From NCBI GenBank assembly GCA_004020545.1, contig SAQE01000048.1:1-50881 (forward strand): a stretch of 50,881 bases of DNA, given 5' to 3'. The translations under genes were made by a program, and so were the position numbers. This document shows positions 8,917-18,474 of the stretch, piece after piece. Source of the stretch: Mesorhizobium sp. GTDB taxonomy: Bacteria > Pseudomonadota > Alphaproteobacteria > Rhizobiales > Rhizobiaceae. Under the pieces are notes generated by a model. That model saw only the letters and a program-made list of their open reading frames with translations, had not been told where the DNA came from and made no database searches. How positions within the stretch are numbered: the stretch's first letter is position 1; every line of letters begins with the position of its first letter.

Positions 8917-10236
8917 ATGAAAATGAAGAAAATCCTGTTTGCAGCGGTCTCGGCGGGCGTAACGATGCTCGCAAGCCCGAGCCTTGCAGGTACGGAATTG
9001 ACCGTGCAGCGCTTTTTCGGTGCCTGCGATGCGGATTTCGGCACCAACACCGATGTCGCCAAGGCCGTTGGTGAATGCGGCATCATCACCTCGCTGATCA
9101 ATAAGTTCAACGCCGACAATCCTGATGTGCACGTCAATGTCAGCACCGTGGAATGGCCGGGCTATGACCAGTTGACCGCGCAGTTTGCTTCGGGCGATGC
9201 TCCCGACATCGTCACGATCCATGAATCCGCGCTTTCGGATTACCAGTCCAAGGGGCTGTTGATGCCGCTTGACGATCTCTTGAAGTCCGTCGGCGTCACA
9301 CCCGATGCCTTCACGGACGCGGCGCGCAACGGCGCCACCAAGGACGGCAAGATCTACGGCCTGCCGATCGACAGCTGGACGATGCTTTATCACATCAACA
9401 TGGATCTCTTCAAACAGGCCGGCCTCGTCAATGCCGACGGCACGCCGATCCTTCCGAAGTCGCCCGAGGAACTGCTCGCCCAGGCCGAACAGTTCAAGCA
9501 GAAGACCGGTAAACCTTACTTCGTTCAGAACCTGGCCAATGAGACTGCACTCTATACGCGCAATCTCTACACCTATCTCTTCCAGCAGAATTCCGACTTC
9601 TTTGCCGATCCGAAGCATGTGAAGCTGAATACGCCGGAGGCCAAGAAGGTCGTCGAGATGTACAAGGCGATCTTCGACAAAGGCTACACCACCAAGGATC
9701 TCGACTATGGCGGCGCGATCAACGCCTTCCTTGCCGGTGAGGGTGGCGTCCAGCTCAACGGCACGTGGGTTGTCGGTGACAACAACGCCCAGTCCGAAAC
9801 CAAGGGCGCGGCCCTCAACAAGGGTGGCTATGCGGTTTACCCATACCCGCAGCTATTTGCCGGTGCCCATGCGCAATATGCCGACGGCCACACCTGGGCA
9901 GTCTCGCAGAAGGACCGCACACCCGAACAAACCGCGGCCATCGGCAAATTCCTGAAGTTCTTCGCGGACAATGACTTCGATTGGTCCCGCACTGGCCACT
10001 TGCCAGCCTACAAAGCCATCATCACCTCGGCCGCCTTCAGGGCACTGCCGCATCGCAATACGATCGCTGCGGTCGCCGATCTCGGCAGGCCGCTGCCGTC
10101 CGCGGTAAAACGCCAGTTTGCGATCCAGGACATTGTCGGCGAAGAGATGAGCGCTGCAATTACCGGCCAGAAGGACGTCGATGCCGCACTTGCCGACATG
10201 GAAAGCCGCGTCAACGAATTGCTCGCCAACATTTGA
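8917..10236 (+). CDS. Sugar ABC transporter substrate-binding protein
   Basis: A 439-residue periplasmic extracellular solute-binding protein (family 1/MalE-like). The N-terminus MKMKKILFAAVSAGVTMLAS followed by PSLAG is a signal peptide with likely cleavage after SLA. Recognisable features include SGDAPDIVTIHESALSDY and YGLPIDSWTMLYHINMDLFK, typical of the hinge region of this class. AGGAGGAACTGAT precedes the ATG. It is the last gene of the GH51-ABC operon and sets substrate specificity, probably an arabinose-containing oligosaccharide (inference from the neighbour). Confidence 0.93.
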   Translation: MKMKKILFAAVSAGVTMLASPSLAGTELTVQRFFGACDADFGTNTDVAKAVGECGIITSLINKFNADNPDVHVNVSTVEWPGYDQLTAQFASGDAPDIVTIHESALSDYQSKGLLMPLDDLLKSVGVTPDAFTDAARNGATKDGKIYGLPIDSWTMLYHINMDLFKQAGLVNADGTPILPKSPEELLAQAEQFKQKTGKPYFVQNLANETALYTRNLYTYLFQQNSDFFADPKHVKLNTPEAKKVVEMYKAIFDKGYTTKDLDYGGAINAFLAGEGGVQLNGTWVVGDNNAQSETKGAALNKGGYAVYPYPQLFAGAHAQYADGHTWAVSQKDRTPEQTAAIGKFLKFFADNDFDWSRTGHLPAYKAIITSAAFRALPHRNTIAAVADLGRPLPSAVKRQFAIQDIVGEEMSAAITGQKDVDAALADMESRVNELLANI

Positions 10237-10240
10237 CCAA

Positions 10241-10256
10241 GGGTTCTCGGGAACTC
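10241..10256 (+). terminator. Weak hairpin after the sugar operon
   Basis: GGGTTC-TCGG-GAACTC can form a 6-bp stem with one G-U pair, 4 bases after the binding-protein stop. It is followed only by TTCC, so termination would be weak or factor-dependent. Confidence 0.3.
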
Positions 10257-10949
10257 TTCCGACGCCCCGCGGCTGGAACAGCTATGGGGCGGAGCAAGCA
10301 GCCTCCGTTGTCCATGAAGGACCATTCCGGCCGGCGAAACAAACGCCGACACCGAGCGTGCCCGCCACGCCAGCCTGTTTCGTTGAGATAGGAGGCGGGC
10401 ATGCAGTGATGGAGCTCTGGGATGGTCGCTCGGTACCGCACATCGGGACCGGCACCTGGGCGACGGGTGGCGCCGCGCGAGTCGACTGCCGTCGCGGGAT
10501 CGCGGCAAGCACAGGATCAAACCTTTCCGGACCTTTGGAAAAAGACGTAGTGCGCGCTGTCCCAGGCGAGATCGACCTCGATCTCGCCTGGTCACCCGAT
10601 TGCTGCAGCCGCAATTGACAGGGTTCTCGGCTGCGCACCCGAGGCTGACGAACAGGTGGTGATCGTCCGGATCGACGGCGGGTGTCCGACGGGAGCTATC
10701 CGGCGGGATGTCGATGACGCTGTCGCCTGCATGGAACCGCCAAGGTTGGGTGTTGTGGCTGTTGGCGGCGAGCGTTGCATAGCGGATGAGATCACGAATA
10801 TCCGGCGCCGTTGTCAAACCGGCGCGGACCCGGCTCGCATAGGCGTTGCAAGCGGTCATCGATCCGACCGCCGACGTCCAGGCGGCTGTGTCGGCTCCTG
10901 CCAACAGAAGCGCGCCGCCAGCGCCGATCAGAAGGTTTCGCCTATTCAT
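10250..10949 (-). pseudogene. Decayed Tat-exported nitroreductase-like gene
   Basis: Reading from ATG 10949, the protein begins MNRRNLLIGAGGALLLAG, a Tat/lipobox-like signal. It continues as a nitroreductase-family (Acg-like) N-terminus: LIRYATLAANSHNTQPWRF, then DPDDHHLFVSLGCAAEN. At about 10625 the frame breaks: one extra base separates GCAAEN from LSIAAAAIG in the next frame, which then hits a stop. Further downstream, AIPRRQSTRA, a phrase common in this family, appears in yet another frame (around 10500). Homology then fades before 10250. The remaining open frames to the left run into the binding-protein gene and have no meaning. At least two frameshifts and 3' erosion make this a pseudogene. 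Family assignment rests on recognisable phrases. Confidence 0.7.
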
Positions 10950-10988
10950 ATCGTGCCTTCGCCACACCGAATGCCTGTCGCATACACG

Positions 10989-12647
10989 CTAAGCCACGAT
11001 CGCGCTTTCGGCCGAGGACCCCGATTGGGGGAGGCGTCCATGCAGTGCATCGAGGCGGGCCAACAACTCGACTGGCACGGTCTCGGCAATGTGTGCCGCT
11101 CCCGAATAGATCTTGCCGCTGTTGCCATCCAAGGTCAGTGTAGCGCCCTCGGCAAAAACCGTGCCGCCAAAGGCGACCTCCCTTCGCGTGTCGTCGATCG
11201 TCATTGTCTCGCATCCCACCAGGCACACCTTGCCAAGCTGTCTCGCGACGACCGCAGCATGGGACGTCCTGGCGCCATGCTGCGTCAACAGACCGTCAGC
11301 GAGGGCAAGCGCGGCGATGTCGCCGGTGTCGGCATCGCGGCGAACCAGGATCACGCTCGCACCCGCGGCCTTACGCTCCCGAATCCTGGCTTCCTCCAGC
11401 GCGATCTCACCGCAGACGACGCCGTTGGCTGCGGATGCTGCCGACGCGATCGGCGGCAGTGCTGCGCCATCGTCGGCCGCGATCGTGAGAACGGTCAACG
11501 CCTGCCGATCGACGCCGCGAGTCCGCTCGCGTGCAGTCCCGGCATCGATCAAACCCTCGGCGAGCAAATCGAGTGCAATACGGGCGGCCGCAAACGGCGT
11601 GCGCTTGCCGGCGCGTGTCTGCAGCAGGAAAAGGACCCCTTCCTGGACAGTAAACTCGAAGTCCTGCATGTCAGCGAAATGACGTTCGAGCAGCGCTGCC
11701 GCATCGACCAGCTCATCCCAGACGCGCGGCGCGACGGCTGCAAGTTCTTCATGGCCGCGGACAGTGCGGCGTCCGCTGACGACATCCTCGCCCTGCGCAT
11801 TGAAAAGGAAGTCCACCCAAGGATTGGGGTCGCCGGTGCTGGGATTGCGCGTGAAGCCGACACCAGCGCCGGAGAGGCCACCGGCGTTGCCAAACACCAT
11901 ACGCTGGACAGTCACGGCGGTTCCCATGTCATGCGACAGGCCGTGAAGATTGCGATAGGCCGCCGCCCTGTCGCTTCCCCAGGACCGGAAAACGGCACTG
12001 ATTGCTTCGCTGAGCTGGGTTTCCGCGCTTTGCGGGAAGGGTGAGCCGGTTTCGCGCTGGAATGTTTCCAGATGCCGATGCGCGATTTGCCGCAAGCTCG
12101 CAAAGTCGAGCGCTCGTTCGTCCTCATCCTTCCGGACGGCCGCAAGATCGGCCTCGAAATGGGCGGCATCGATGCCGGCGACAACCTCGCCATAGCCGGC
12201 GATGAGGCGGCGGTAGGCGTCCCATGCAAGCCGCGGATGCCCGGTCAACCTGATCAAACCGGGGACGGTCGCGTCCGTCAGCCCAACATTCAGCAGCGTG
12301 TCCATCATCCCGGGCATCGACACTGGGGCGCCTGACCGCACGGACAGGAGTAGCGGACGGCGGACGTCTCCCAGCTTGAGCCCGGTAAGCGCTTCGAGCT
12401 CGACCAGCGCCGGCTGCCAAAGTTGCGGGCCGACGGCTTGGGGATGGATACAAAATCCCGTCCCCAACACGAAGGCCGGCGGCACGTTGAGCCCAAGCGC
12501 GGACATCCGCGCAAGATTGTACGCCTTGAATCCAAGGACGGCCTGAGTAGCTATCTCGGGCAACTGCTCCTTGCCGCCGATTATGTATACGCATTCCAGG
12601 TCTTCCCTGGTCGCGGTCCTGTCGGCCACCTTTCCGCAAGCATTCAT
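10989..12647 (-). CDS. PPDK-like PEP/pyruvate-binding and phosphohistidine-domain protein
   Basis: A 552-residue protein resembling the first two-thirds of pyruvate phosphate dikinase. The N-terminal ATP-grasp-like part shows IIGGKE, GFKAYNLARMSALGLNVPPAF, LSVRSGAPVSMPGMMDTLLN and GVGFTRNPSTGDPNPW. The swivelling phosphohistidine domain has TQHGARTSHAAVVARQLG with His463 as the expected phosphoryl carrier. Full PPDK is about 870-900 residues; the C-terminal PEP-binding barrel is absent, and the protein ends about 90 residues after the histidine. It cannot perform the whole PPDK reaction alone and may hand the phosphoryl group to another acceptor. Its ATG overlaps the stop of the upstream DUF47-type gene (ATGA), implying joint translation. 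Substrate unknown. Confidence 0.85.
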   Translation of the reverse strand: MNACGKVADRTATREDLECVYIIGGKEQLPEIATQAVLGFKAYNLARMSALGLNVPPAFVLGTGFCIHPQAVGPQLWQPALVELEALTGLKLGDVRRPLLLSVRSGAPVSMPGMMDTLLNVGLTDATVPGLIRLTGHPRLAWDAYRRLIAGYGEVVAGIDAAHFEADLAAVRKDEDERALDFASLRQIAHRHLETFQRETGSPFPQSAETQLSEAISAVFRSWGSDRAAAYRNLHGLSHDMGTAVTVQRMVFGNAGGLSGAGVGFTRNPSTGDPNPWVDFLFNAQGEDVVSGRRTVRGHEELAAVAPRVWDELVDAAALLERHFADMQDFEFTVQEGVLFLLQTRAGKRTPFAAARIALDLLAEGLIDAGTARERTRGVDRQALTVLTIAADDGAALPPIASAASAANGVVCGEIALEEARIRERKAAGASVILVRRDADTGDIAALALADGLLTQHGARTSHAAVVARQLGKVCLVGCETMTIDDTRREVAFGGTVFAEGATLTLDGNSGKIYSGAAHIAETVPVELLARLDALHGRLPQSGSSAESAIVA

Positions 12648-14590
12648 GCCTCAGTCCCCAGCCGGCTGAACGCCAGATCGCGAATTCGGTGAGCGGTTGC
12701 AAGCAGCACATCCGTCGCAAGTTCCAGGGCCGCAGCGAAATCGGTGGAGAGATTGAGCGTAGCGGCATCGTCAATATTGCACACCAGCTGTCGTCGAACA
12801 TCACGCAGCAACTGGTCACACTGCTGTTCGGCATTGAGCACGCGCCAGGAGACAGCGATGAAATCCTCATGGTCGCTGGCGTCGCTGCCTTCGCCGAGTG
12901 TGCTGGCGATCGCCAGCAGCTTGACATGATCCTGCGTAGCCTCGAGGACTTTCTCCGCGAGTTGCTGCATCCCTTGGCGCACCTCGACCGGCCACTCCTT
13001 GTGATGATTCTCGGCGATCAGCGATAGCAGGAAGGCCGCCTCTTCCAACGCATCGGCAATGTCGTCGGCACGCTCGATCAGCCGTTTGAACGGCAACCAG
13101 CGCGCATTGCGTTCGGCTCGTGCGCGCGAGCGCATGACGAGCAGGTCCGCCTGGCGTTCCCATGCCTTGGCCCGCTTGGCCAGGTTTTCCGCGTCGTTGG
13201 CGGAACCCTCGTGGCCATGCGCGATTGCGTCACGAATCCCTTCGGCCAGCGCGTGACAAAACGATGCGTGTTCTGCGAGCAACGCGAATTCGTCATGATG
13301 ACGCCCGATATGGCGTATCAACAGCAACCGGATCGTGTCTGTTATGCGCGACGCAGGCTGATGCTGCTGCATCGCCAATGACGATGCCGCCAATGCCTCG
13401 ACCAGGAAATCCCGGGCGGGTGCATCGCCCATAACGGCGTCAAGCCTGTCGCCAATGCGAAAATAGTCGCCACCGATTGCTTCCATGGCTGCAAAGATCA
13501 GCGACTCGCCGCCCGCCTCCAGCCAGCCCCGGTGGCCGATTTCCTGGCGGGCGCATTCGTTCAGCACGGCGCTGGCTCCGGCCTTGCCGACGATCTGCTG
13601 CAGGCGCTTGCGGGCGCGATTCCAGTCGATCAGAAAGACGATCCGCGCGCCCAGCCCCTCCAGCGCCTTGCGTAGCGCTGCCTCGTCGGAACATTCAAAC
13701 GTCGCTGTGCCGACGTAGTATGCGTCGCCCAAATTGAGCCCCTCGGTCATCCGCGAGCCGACCGCCGACCATTTTGCGCCGATCTGGGAAAGCATATCCT
13801 GAAAGAATACGAAGCGCTGCCGGTGCAAATCCGAGTACGTCAGCGTCAGTATCAAGCCTTCGATCTGGGCGACAAGGACATGCGCATCGTTGGTGCCTAT
13901 GTCGTTCTGTATGAGAAGGCGTTTGCCGTCGCGTGTTGCCGCCGTTTCCAGGCCGGGATGATCAAGTTTCAGCGCTCGCGTGCGATTGAGGCCGCGCATG
14001 AATGCTGAAACCAGCGGCCGGTCTTCCTGTGCCAATTGCCAGACATGGGCGCCGTCGATCGCTTCGTCGGATAGAGAGGCCGCCAGCTGGTTCAGCGCCT
14101 TGTGCAGATCCATCACAAGGATATGGAAACTGTCTTCCCCCCCGCGCTTGCCGCTGGTCAAGGCAGTCAGATGCGTTGCGTCGAGCGTATCCCCTGTAAG
14201 CCCACCGAGCCATTGGCACCACTGCTCGACGCGCGTGCCAAGTGCGACATGCGCCTCATCGGTGCTGCCCTCGATTGGCCGCGCCATGGCAAGCAGATCG
14301 GCGTGCAACTTCTCCACGAGCTTGGGCAGGTTTGCGAGATGCAAGGTGGGACCTTCGAGACAGGCCGAACTGGGAAGGTCGAGAATCCATGGTGCGTCAA
14401 CGTGCGCGGCGGAATATTCCCGATGCAGATCGAGTTGAACCGTTCCCGGGTGATCAGCATGAGCGTAGGCCGCCTGCACCGCCGTCAGATAGAACTTGAT
14501 CCGGTCGTTGGCTGATAGCGCTGCCTTGATCCAGGCAGGGCGTAATAGCTCCGTCTGTCCAAGCGCTGCAACCACACCGGTCTTCTCCAT
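12644..14590 (-). CDS. Large protein with C-terminal DUF47/PhoU-like domain
   Basis: A 648-residue protein from ATG 14590 (GAGGA 6 bases upstream; an upstream in-frame start at 14683 has no ribosome binding site). The C-terminal 220 residues are helical and resemble the DUF47/PhoU-like family (RLIERADDIADALEEAAFLL, VRQGMQQLAEKVLEATQDHV). The family is associated with phosphate transport and polyphosphate. The first 400 residues are unassigned; phrases such as EDSFHILVMDLHKALNQLAA suggest another helical domain. It is translationally coupled to the PPDK-like gene and lies near a CYTH-CHAD gene on the same strand, so a role in phosphate or polyphosphate metabolism is plausible. No membrane segments seen. 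Confidence 0.7.
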   Translation of the reverse strand: MEKTGVVAALGQTELLRPAWIKAALSANDRIKFYLTAVQAAYAHADHPGTVQLDLHREYSAAHVDAPWILDLPSSACLEGPTLHLANLPKLVEKLHADLLAMARPIEGSTDEAHVALGTRVEQWCQWLGGLTGDTLDATHLTALTSGKRGGEDSFHILVMDLHKALNQLAASLSDEAIDGAHVWQLAQEDRPLVSAFMRGLNRTRALKLDHPGLETAATRDGKRLLIQNDIGTNDAHVLVAQIEGLILTLTYSDLHRQRFVFFQDMLSQIGAKWSAVGSRMTEGLNLGDAYYVGTATFECSDEAALRKALEGLGARIVFLIDWNRARKRLQQIVGKAGASAVLNECARQEIGHRGWLEAGGESLIFAAMEAIGGDYFRIGDRLDAVMGDAPARDFLVEALAASSLAMQQHQPASRITDTIRLLLIRHIGRHHDEFALLAEHASFCHALAEGIRDAIAHGHEGSANDAENLAKRAKAWERQADLLVMRSRARAERNARWLPFKRLIERADDIADALEEAAFLLSLIAENHHKEWPVEVRQGMQQLAEKVLEATQDHVKLLAIASTLGEGSDASDHEDFIAVSWRVLNAEQQCDQLLRDVRRQLVCNIDDAATLNLSTDFAAALELATDVLLATAHRIRDLAFSRLGTEA

Positions 14591-14940
14591 ATCCAATCCT
14601 CGCTCACCGGCCTGTTTTGGAAATCTGATGCAGTGCTCAAATGTAAATACGCATGCCATGAGATCGGCCTTGACGTGGATCAAGGAATTCCGCCAGCAAC
14701 GCTATGGATAATTACCGTTCGCTGTCTACTTTCATAACTATAGAGACGGATGATAGTTAGCCAGCATAGAGAGCATCTTTGGCAATATGGGGCACAAAGC
14801 AAATATTGGTTAAACGCTCGTCCATTGAGGGACCCAATGATCCAGGGCGCGGCTGAACCTGACTGAAAATTGGCCGGCGCCATTCCGACTTTCTGCTCTG
14901 GTGCGTATCGCGAAAATCCTCCGGCACGGCCTCCGGCTTG
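14591..14940. other. Intergenic region, 350 bases
   Basis: This lies between the CYTH-CHAD gene and the DUF47-type gene, both on the minus strand. No coding potential or clear hairpin-plus-T terminator was seen. It presumably holds the promoter for the DUF47/PPDK operon. Confidence 0.4.
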
Positions 14941-16491
14941 TCACTTCCAGAATGGACGAGCCTTTTCGAGCCTACGCCAGAGCGCGGTCGCGCGCGTCCA
15001 GCCGACCTCCGCACGCGCTTGGCTTGAGCCAAGTACCCATCCGGCCGCGCGTTGTGCGGCAGGATCGTCCGCGCTGAGCACCTCCGCTTCGGCCAGCGTG
15101 GTTCTGACGATCGCCGCATCGTTCAGGTCGCCAAAGACGGTCTGGAGTCTTTTCAAACGCTTCAAGAAGGGATCGACGTGCTTTGCCTGGTATAAGGGAG
15201 AAAAGAACTCGACCACATATCGCAACTTCTTCAGTTCCTTGCGGAGCTCGTGGCGTTGTTCCGTCGTCAAAGTCGCAAGTCCATGCGCATACTTGACGAC
15301 TTTCTTCCAGCGCTTCTTGAGCGCTTGTCCGGCAAAATCGCCAGTCGGCATTGCAAGCCGCTCGGTCTGTCCGAAATCCAGAGGAACGAGCCAGCCGCGC
15401 GTCTCCACGAAGCGCGCCAGATCGATCAGGAAAGCCTGCACACCCGCATCGACGAGAAGCTTGCGCAGATGATCGCACAGTTCTGCTCTCCGTCGTGGAA
15501 GTGCTTCAGAAAGAGCGGCGAGACCAGGCTCGTCCGGATGTGACTTGGCATCCCGCCCCACGATGTCGTTGGCTACCACGTCGAGGTCCCTCAAGTGCCC
15601 GACCTCCTGGCCAAGCCAGCGCGCTTCGCCGTTGAGCCGCTCCATTTCCGGGCTCTGCAAAAGTGGCGAGAAGACCGAAAACGCGCTGCGCAGACGGCGC
15701 AGGCCGATACGCAACTGATGCGGCCCTTCGGCATCATCGAGCTTCCTGACGGCCAGGATATTTGTTGCGATCTGATCGAGGCATTCGCGAAGGATGTCGC
15801 GCGCCGCCAACTCGGCTGTCTGGGCTGGATCGATCGCAACTCCCTTGGCGTTTTGCGGGCATAGCGGAAGGTCGATCCTTCCCTCTTCGGCCAGAAGATA
15901 GCCGCGTGCTGCCTTGGAAAGCCTCGAGAACCTCAATCCGCCTTTGGGAAACAGTGCGTGTGCGATATCGAACAGCCCACCAGGGTTTCCTTCGATGAGT
16001 TCGATCTCCATTTCGGAAAACCGGGCCGACCGTTCCCCGGCACGGATTTCGCCAACGTCCACCGCCAGTTCCGCGCGAGTGCCATCCGCAAGCAAAAGCT
16101 CGCCGGCGGACCGCTTGATGACGGTCTCGCAGACGGGCTGCAACGGTGTGCCATTCAGGAGGTGAAGGACCTCCTCGCGAATCGCCGCTTCCGGAATCGC
16201 TTCCGGACACGGTCGCCCTCCCGGGGCGAGGTTTTCCACCTCGCCGACCTGCGACAGGCCGCCATGCAGTTCTGCCTTGGTCTTGACAGTCTGGACCCAT
16301 CGACGCCCTTCGCGCCGAAGCCGCAGTGCAATCCCGGCCTTGTTAAGCGAGTGCTCGGGAGAATCCAGGTAGATGCTTCTGAGCGTTTTCGTTGTTGGGT
16401 GGCCGTTGGCCAGCTTCGCTGCCTTTACCCGCGCCCACAGTTCGCGCGACGTCGGCTCGTCGAGGAGTAATTTCAGCTCGATCTCGCTCAT
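14941..16491 (-). CDS. CYTH and CHAD domain protein (YgiF-like inorganic triphosphatase)
   Basis: A 516-residue protein. Residues 1-200 form a CYTH triphosphate tunnel domain beginning MSEIELKLLL, with the ExExK-type signature. Conserved basic and acidic strands follow (IALRLRREGRRWVQTVKTKA, FSEMEIELIEG). Residues about 225-505 form a CHAD domain (HQLRIGLRRLRSAFSVF, HELRKELKKLRYVVEFF), a histidine- and lysine-rich helical fold known to bind polyphosphate. CYTH-CHAD proteins such as E. coli YgiF hydrolyse inorganic tripolyphosphate. Its position upstream of the DUF47 and PPDK-like genes on the same strand strengthens a polyphosphate theme, although 350 bases separate them. Cytosolic. Confidence 0.92.
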   Translation of the reverse strand: MSEIELKLLLDEPTSRELWARVKAAKLANGHPTTKTLRSIYLDSPEHSLNKAGIALRLRREGRRWVQTVKTKAELHGGLSQVGEVENLAPGGRPCPEAIPEAAIREEVLHLLNGTPLQPVCETVIKRSAGELLLADGTRAELAVDVGEIRAGERSARFSEMEIELIEGNPGGLFDIAHALFPKGGLRFSRLSKAARGYLLAEEGRIDLPLCPQNAKGVAIDPAQTAELAARDILRECLDQIATNILAVRKLDDAEGPHQLRIGLRRLRSAFSVFSPLLQSPEMERLNGEARWLGQEVGHLRDLDVVANDIVGRDAKSHPDEPGLAALSEALPRRRAELCDHLRKLLVDAGVQAFLIDLARFVETRGWLVPLDFGQTERLAMPTGDFAGQALKKRWKKVVKYAHGLATLTTEQRHELRKELKKLRYVVEFFSPLYQAKHVDPFLKRLKRLQTVFGDLNDAAIVRTTLAEAEVLSADDPAAQRAAGWVLGSSQARAEVGWTRATALWRRLEKARPFWK

Positions 16492-16719
16492 ATGACAGCC
16501 TTGTGTCGGTTTTGTTCCGCCCCTACCGCCATTGGGCCTGCGTCAGGAAGCGTTGCAAGGTGCATGAACGCTGCGCAGTGCAGCACAGCACGCGACAGCA
16601 CGGGCACCCAAGCACCTACAACGCCCAGGGCCGATCCTCCTTGATCTTGCTCAAGGACGCTCCCGCAGAAATCCCGATGCTGAGTTTGGAGTTTGGCGCA
16701 ATCGGGAAGGAGCGAGCCC

Positions 16720-18237
16720 ATGAAACCTGCGTCACGAAAGATCGTCATTATCGGCGGCGGCGTAGCCGGCCTGTGTGCAGGCGTTTACGCGCAGGCATCG
16801 GGCTATCAGGTCGAGGTCTTGGAGCAGGGCAGTGTACCAGGTGGGCTGGCTACGAGTTGGAAGAGGGCCGGCTACACCTTCGAGACCTGTCTGCATTGGC
16901 TGGTCGGATCCTCGCCGGACGGCGCGCTCGGAGCCCAGTGGCGCGAAGTATGCGATCTCGACAAGCTCACCTTCGTCTATCCGCAGGAATTCCAGCGGTT
17001 AGAGACGGAGGACGGCCGAGCGCTCCGCATCTACAGCCATGTCGATCAACTGGAGGCGGAGTTCTTGCGCGAGTCGCCGCGGGACGCTGAGGAGATCAGA
17101 GCCTTCGCCTCGGCGATACGCGGGCTCGCGGATTTCCCCATGGAAGCGCTGAACGAAGCCTGGCCGCGCAAGGGGCTGGCGCTCTTGCGTCTTATCCCCA
17201 AGCTGCCACTTCTCCAGCATTGGGCCTCAATGAGCGCAGCTGAGTACGGCAAGCGTTTCGAGCACGAGCTTATTCGGCGCTTCATTGTCGACGGCGCGAC
17301 TAGTGGCATGTCGGTGATCGCGCTCGTCTTCATGTTCGCATGGATGAGCCGGAAGAACGCGGGCTATCCGATCGGCGGCTCGAAGGCCGTCGTCCGCCTC
17401 ATCGTTGAACGGTTCCGTGCACTTGGCGGGACGTTGCGCTTGATGGCGAAGGCGGATGAGATCCTTGTGGAGAACAATGTCGCTGTGGGTGTGAGGCTCG
17501 CAGATGGAGAAACGATCCACGCCGACTGGGTCATCTCAGCCGCAGACGGTCACGCCACGATCTACGATCTGCTGGGCGGCAAATACCGGGACGAGGCGAT
17601 CGATCAATTCTACGAGAAGCAACAGGTCTTTCCCTCCTATCTTCAGGTGTCGATAGGCGTCGCGCAGGACTTGTCGGCCGAGCCGGGCTTGCTCAGCCGC
17701 TGCGTGACAGAGCCGCTCCGCTTGGATCCGGAAACTGTCTTGCACGACGTGCCGCTTCGGATATTCCACTACGATCCGACCTTCGCGCCGCCGGGCAAGA
17801 CGGCGGTCACTGCATTCCTGCCGACGTACAACTACGCCTATTGGCTCGACCTCGAACGCAGTGACACCAAGCGCTATGTGGCCGAGAAGCAGCGCGTTGC
17901 CGAAGCCGTCATCGCTACTCTGGACCGACGCATGCCGGGAATCCGCGAACGCATTGAAACCATCGACGTTTCGACACCCGCAAGCGTCGTTCGTTTCACG
18001 GGGAACTGGAAGGGAAGCATGGAGGGCTTTCTGCCGACGCCTGGAACAGGCTTCGGGACCAGACGCCAAACCGTGCCAGGCCTTGGCCGCTTCCGAATGG
18101 TAGGGCAGTGGGTGCAGCCGGGTGGCGGCTTGCCCTCCGGCCTGATGACGGCGCGCGCGGCTATCCGTGCGATTTGCCGCAACGATCACGTGCCCTTCGT
18201 GCCCAAGTCAGCATCCGGGGTCGATCAAGCCGCCTGA
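16720..18237 (+). CDS. FAD-dependent oxidoreductase, CrtI/phytoene-desaturase-like
   Basis: A 505-residue flavoprotein. The N-terminal Rossmann motif is IVIIGGGVAGLCAGVYAQAS, followed by VLEQGSVPGGLATSWKRAGY, typical of phytoene-desaturase-like NAD(P)/FAD oxidoreductases. The C-terminus has the second FAD contact region in MVGQWVQPGGGLPSGLMTAR. No carotenoid genes lie nearby, so the substrate is open; many such proteins of soil bacteria act on unknown lipids or retinoids. I chose ATG 16720 for its GGAAGGAG eight bases upstream; an in-frame GTG/TTG-type start at 16693 lacks one. It is divergent from the CYTH-CHAD gene across 228 bases. Confidence 0.88.
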   Translation: MKPASRKIVIIGGGVAGLCAGVYAQASGYQVEVLEQGSVPGGLATSWKRAGYTFETCLHWLVGSSPDGALGAQWREVCDLDKLTFVYPQEFQRLETEDGRALRIYSHVDQLEAEFLRESPRDAEEIRAFASAIRGLADFPMEALNEAWPRKGLALLRLIPKLPLLQHWASMSAAEYGKRFEHELIRRFIVDGATSGMSVIALVFMFAWMSRKNAGYPIGGSKAVVRLIVERFRALGGTLRLMAKADEILVENNVAVGVRLADGETIHADWVISAADGHATIYDLLGGKYRDEAIDQFYEKQQVFPSYLQVSIGVAQDLSAEPGLLSRCVTEPLRLDPETVLHDVPLRIFHYDPTFAPPGKTAVTAFLPTYNYAYWLDLERSDTKRYVAEKQRVAEAVIATLDRRMPGIRERIETIDVSTPASVVRFTGNWKGSMEGFLPTPGTGFGTRRQTVPGLGRFRMVGQWVQPGGGLPSGLMTARAAIRAICRNDHVPFVPKSASGVDQAA

Positions 18238-18474
18238 AGCCCGCTAGCCAAGTGGGCATTCGCGCCCGAGATGTGGAGCCCCGCGCCGATACGTGCCGCG
18301 CCTATTGTGGGCCGTGGCTACTTCGCTCCACTGATGTTGCGTGAGCACGGTGCCATCTTCGTCACCAGGCGTTGCTGATACCCGTCGCAGCAATTAGTCG
18401 ACATTATTGCTTAGCCGGTGAGCAACAGCCTCCGCTGTGTCGCCTATTCCGCAGCGTGGACAACATCGTGATAG

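Noticed and set aside
10656-12044. 462-codon plus-strand frame opposite the PPDK-like gene
   Set aside because: Shadow of the high-GC minus-strand gene; composition is Arg/His/Gln-rich with no domain, whereas the minus frame has clear PPDK motifs.
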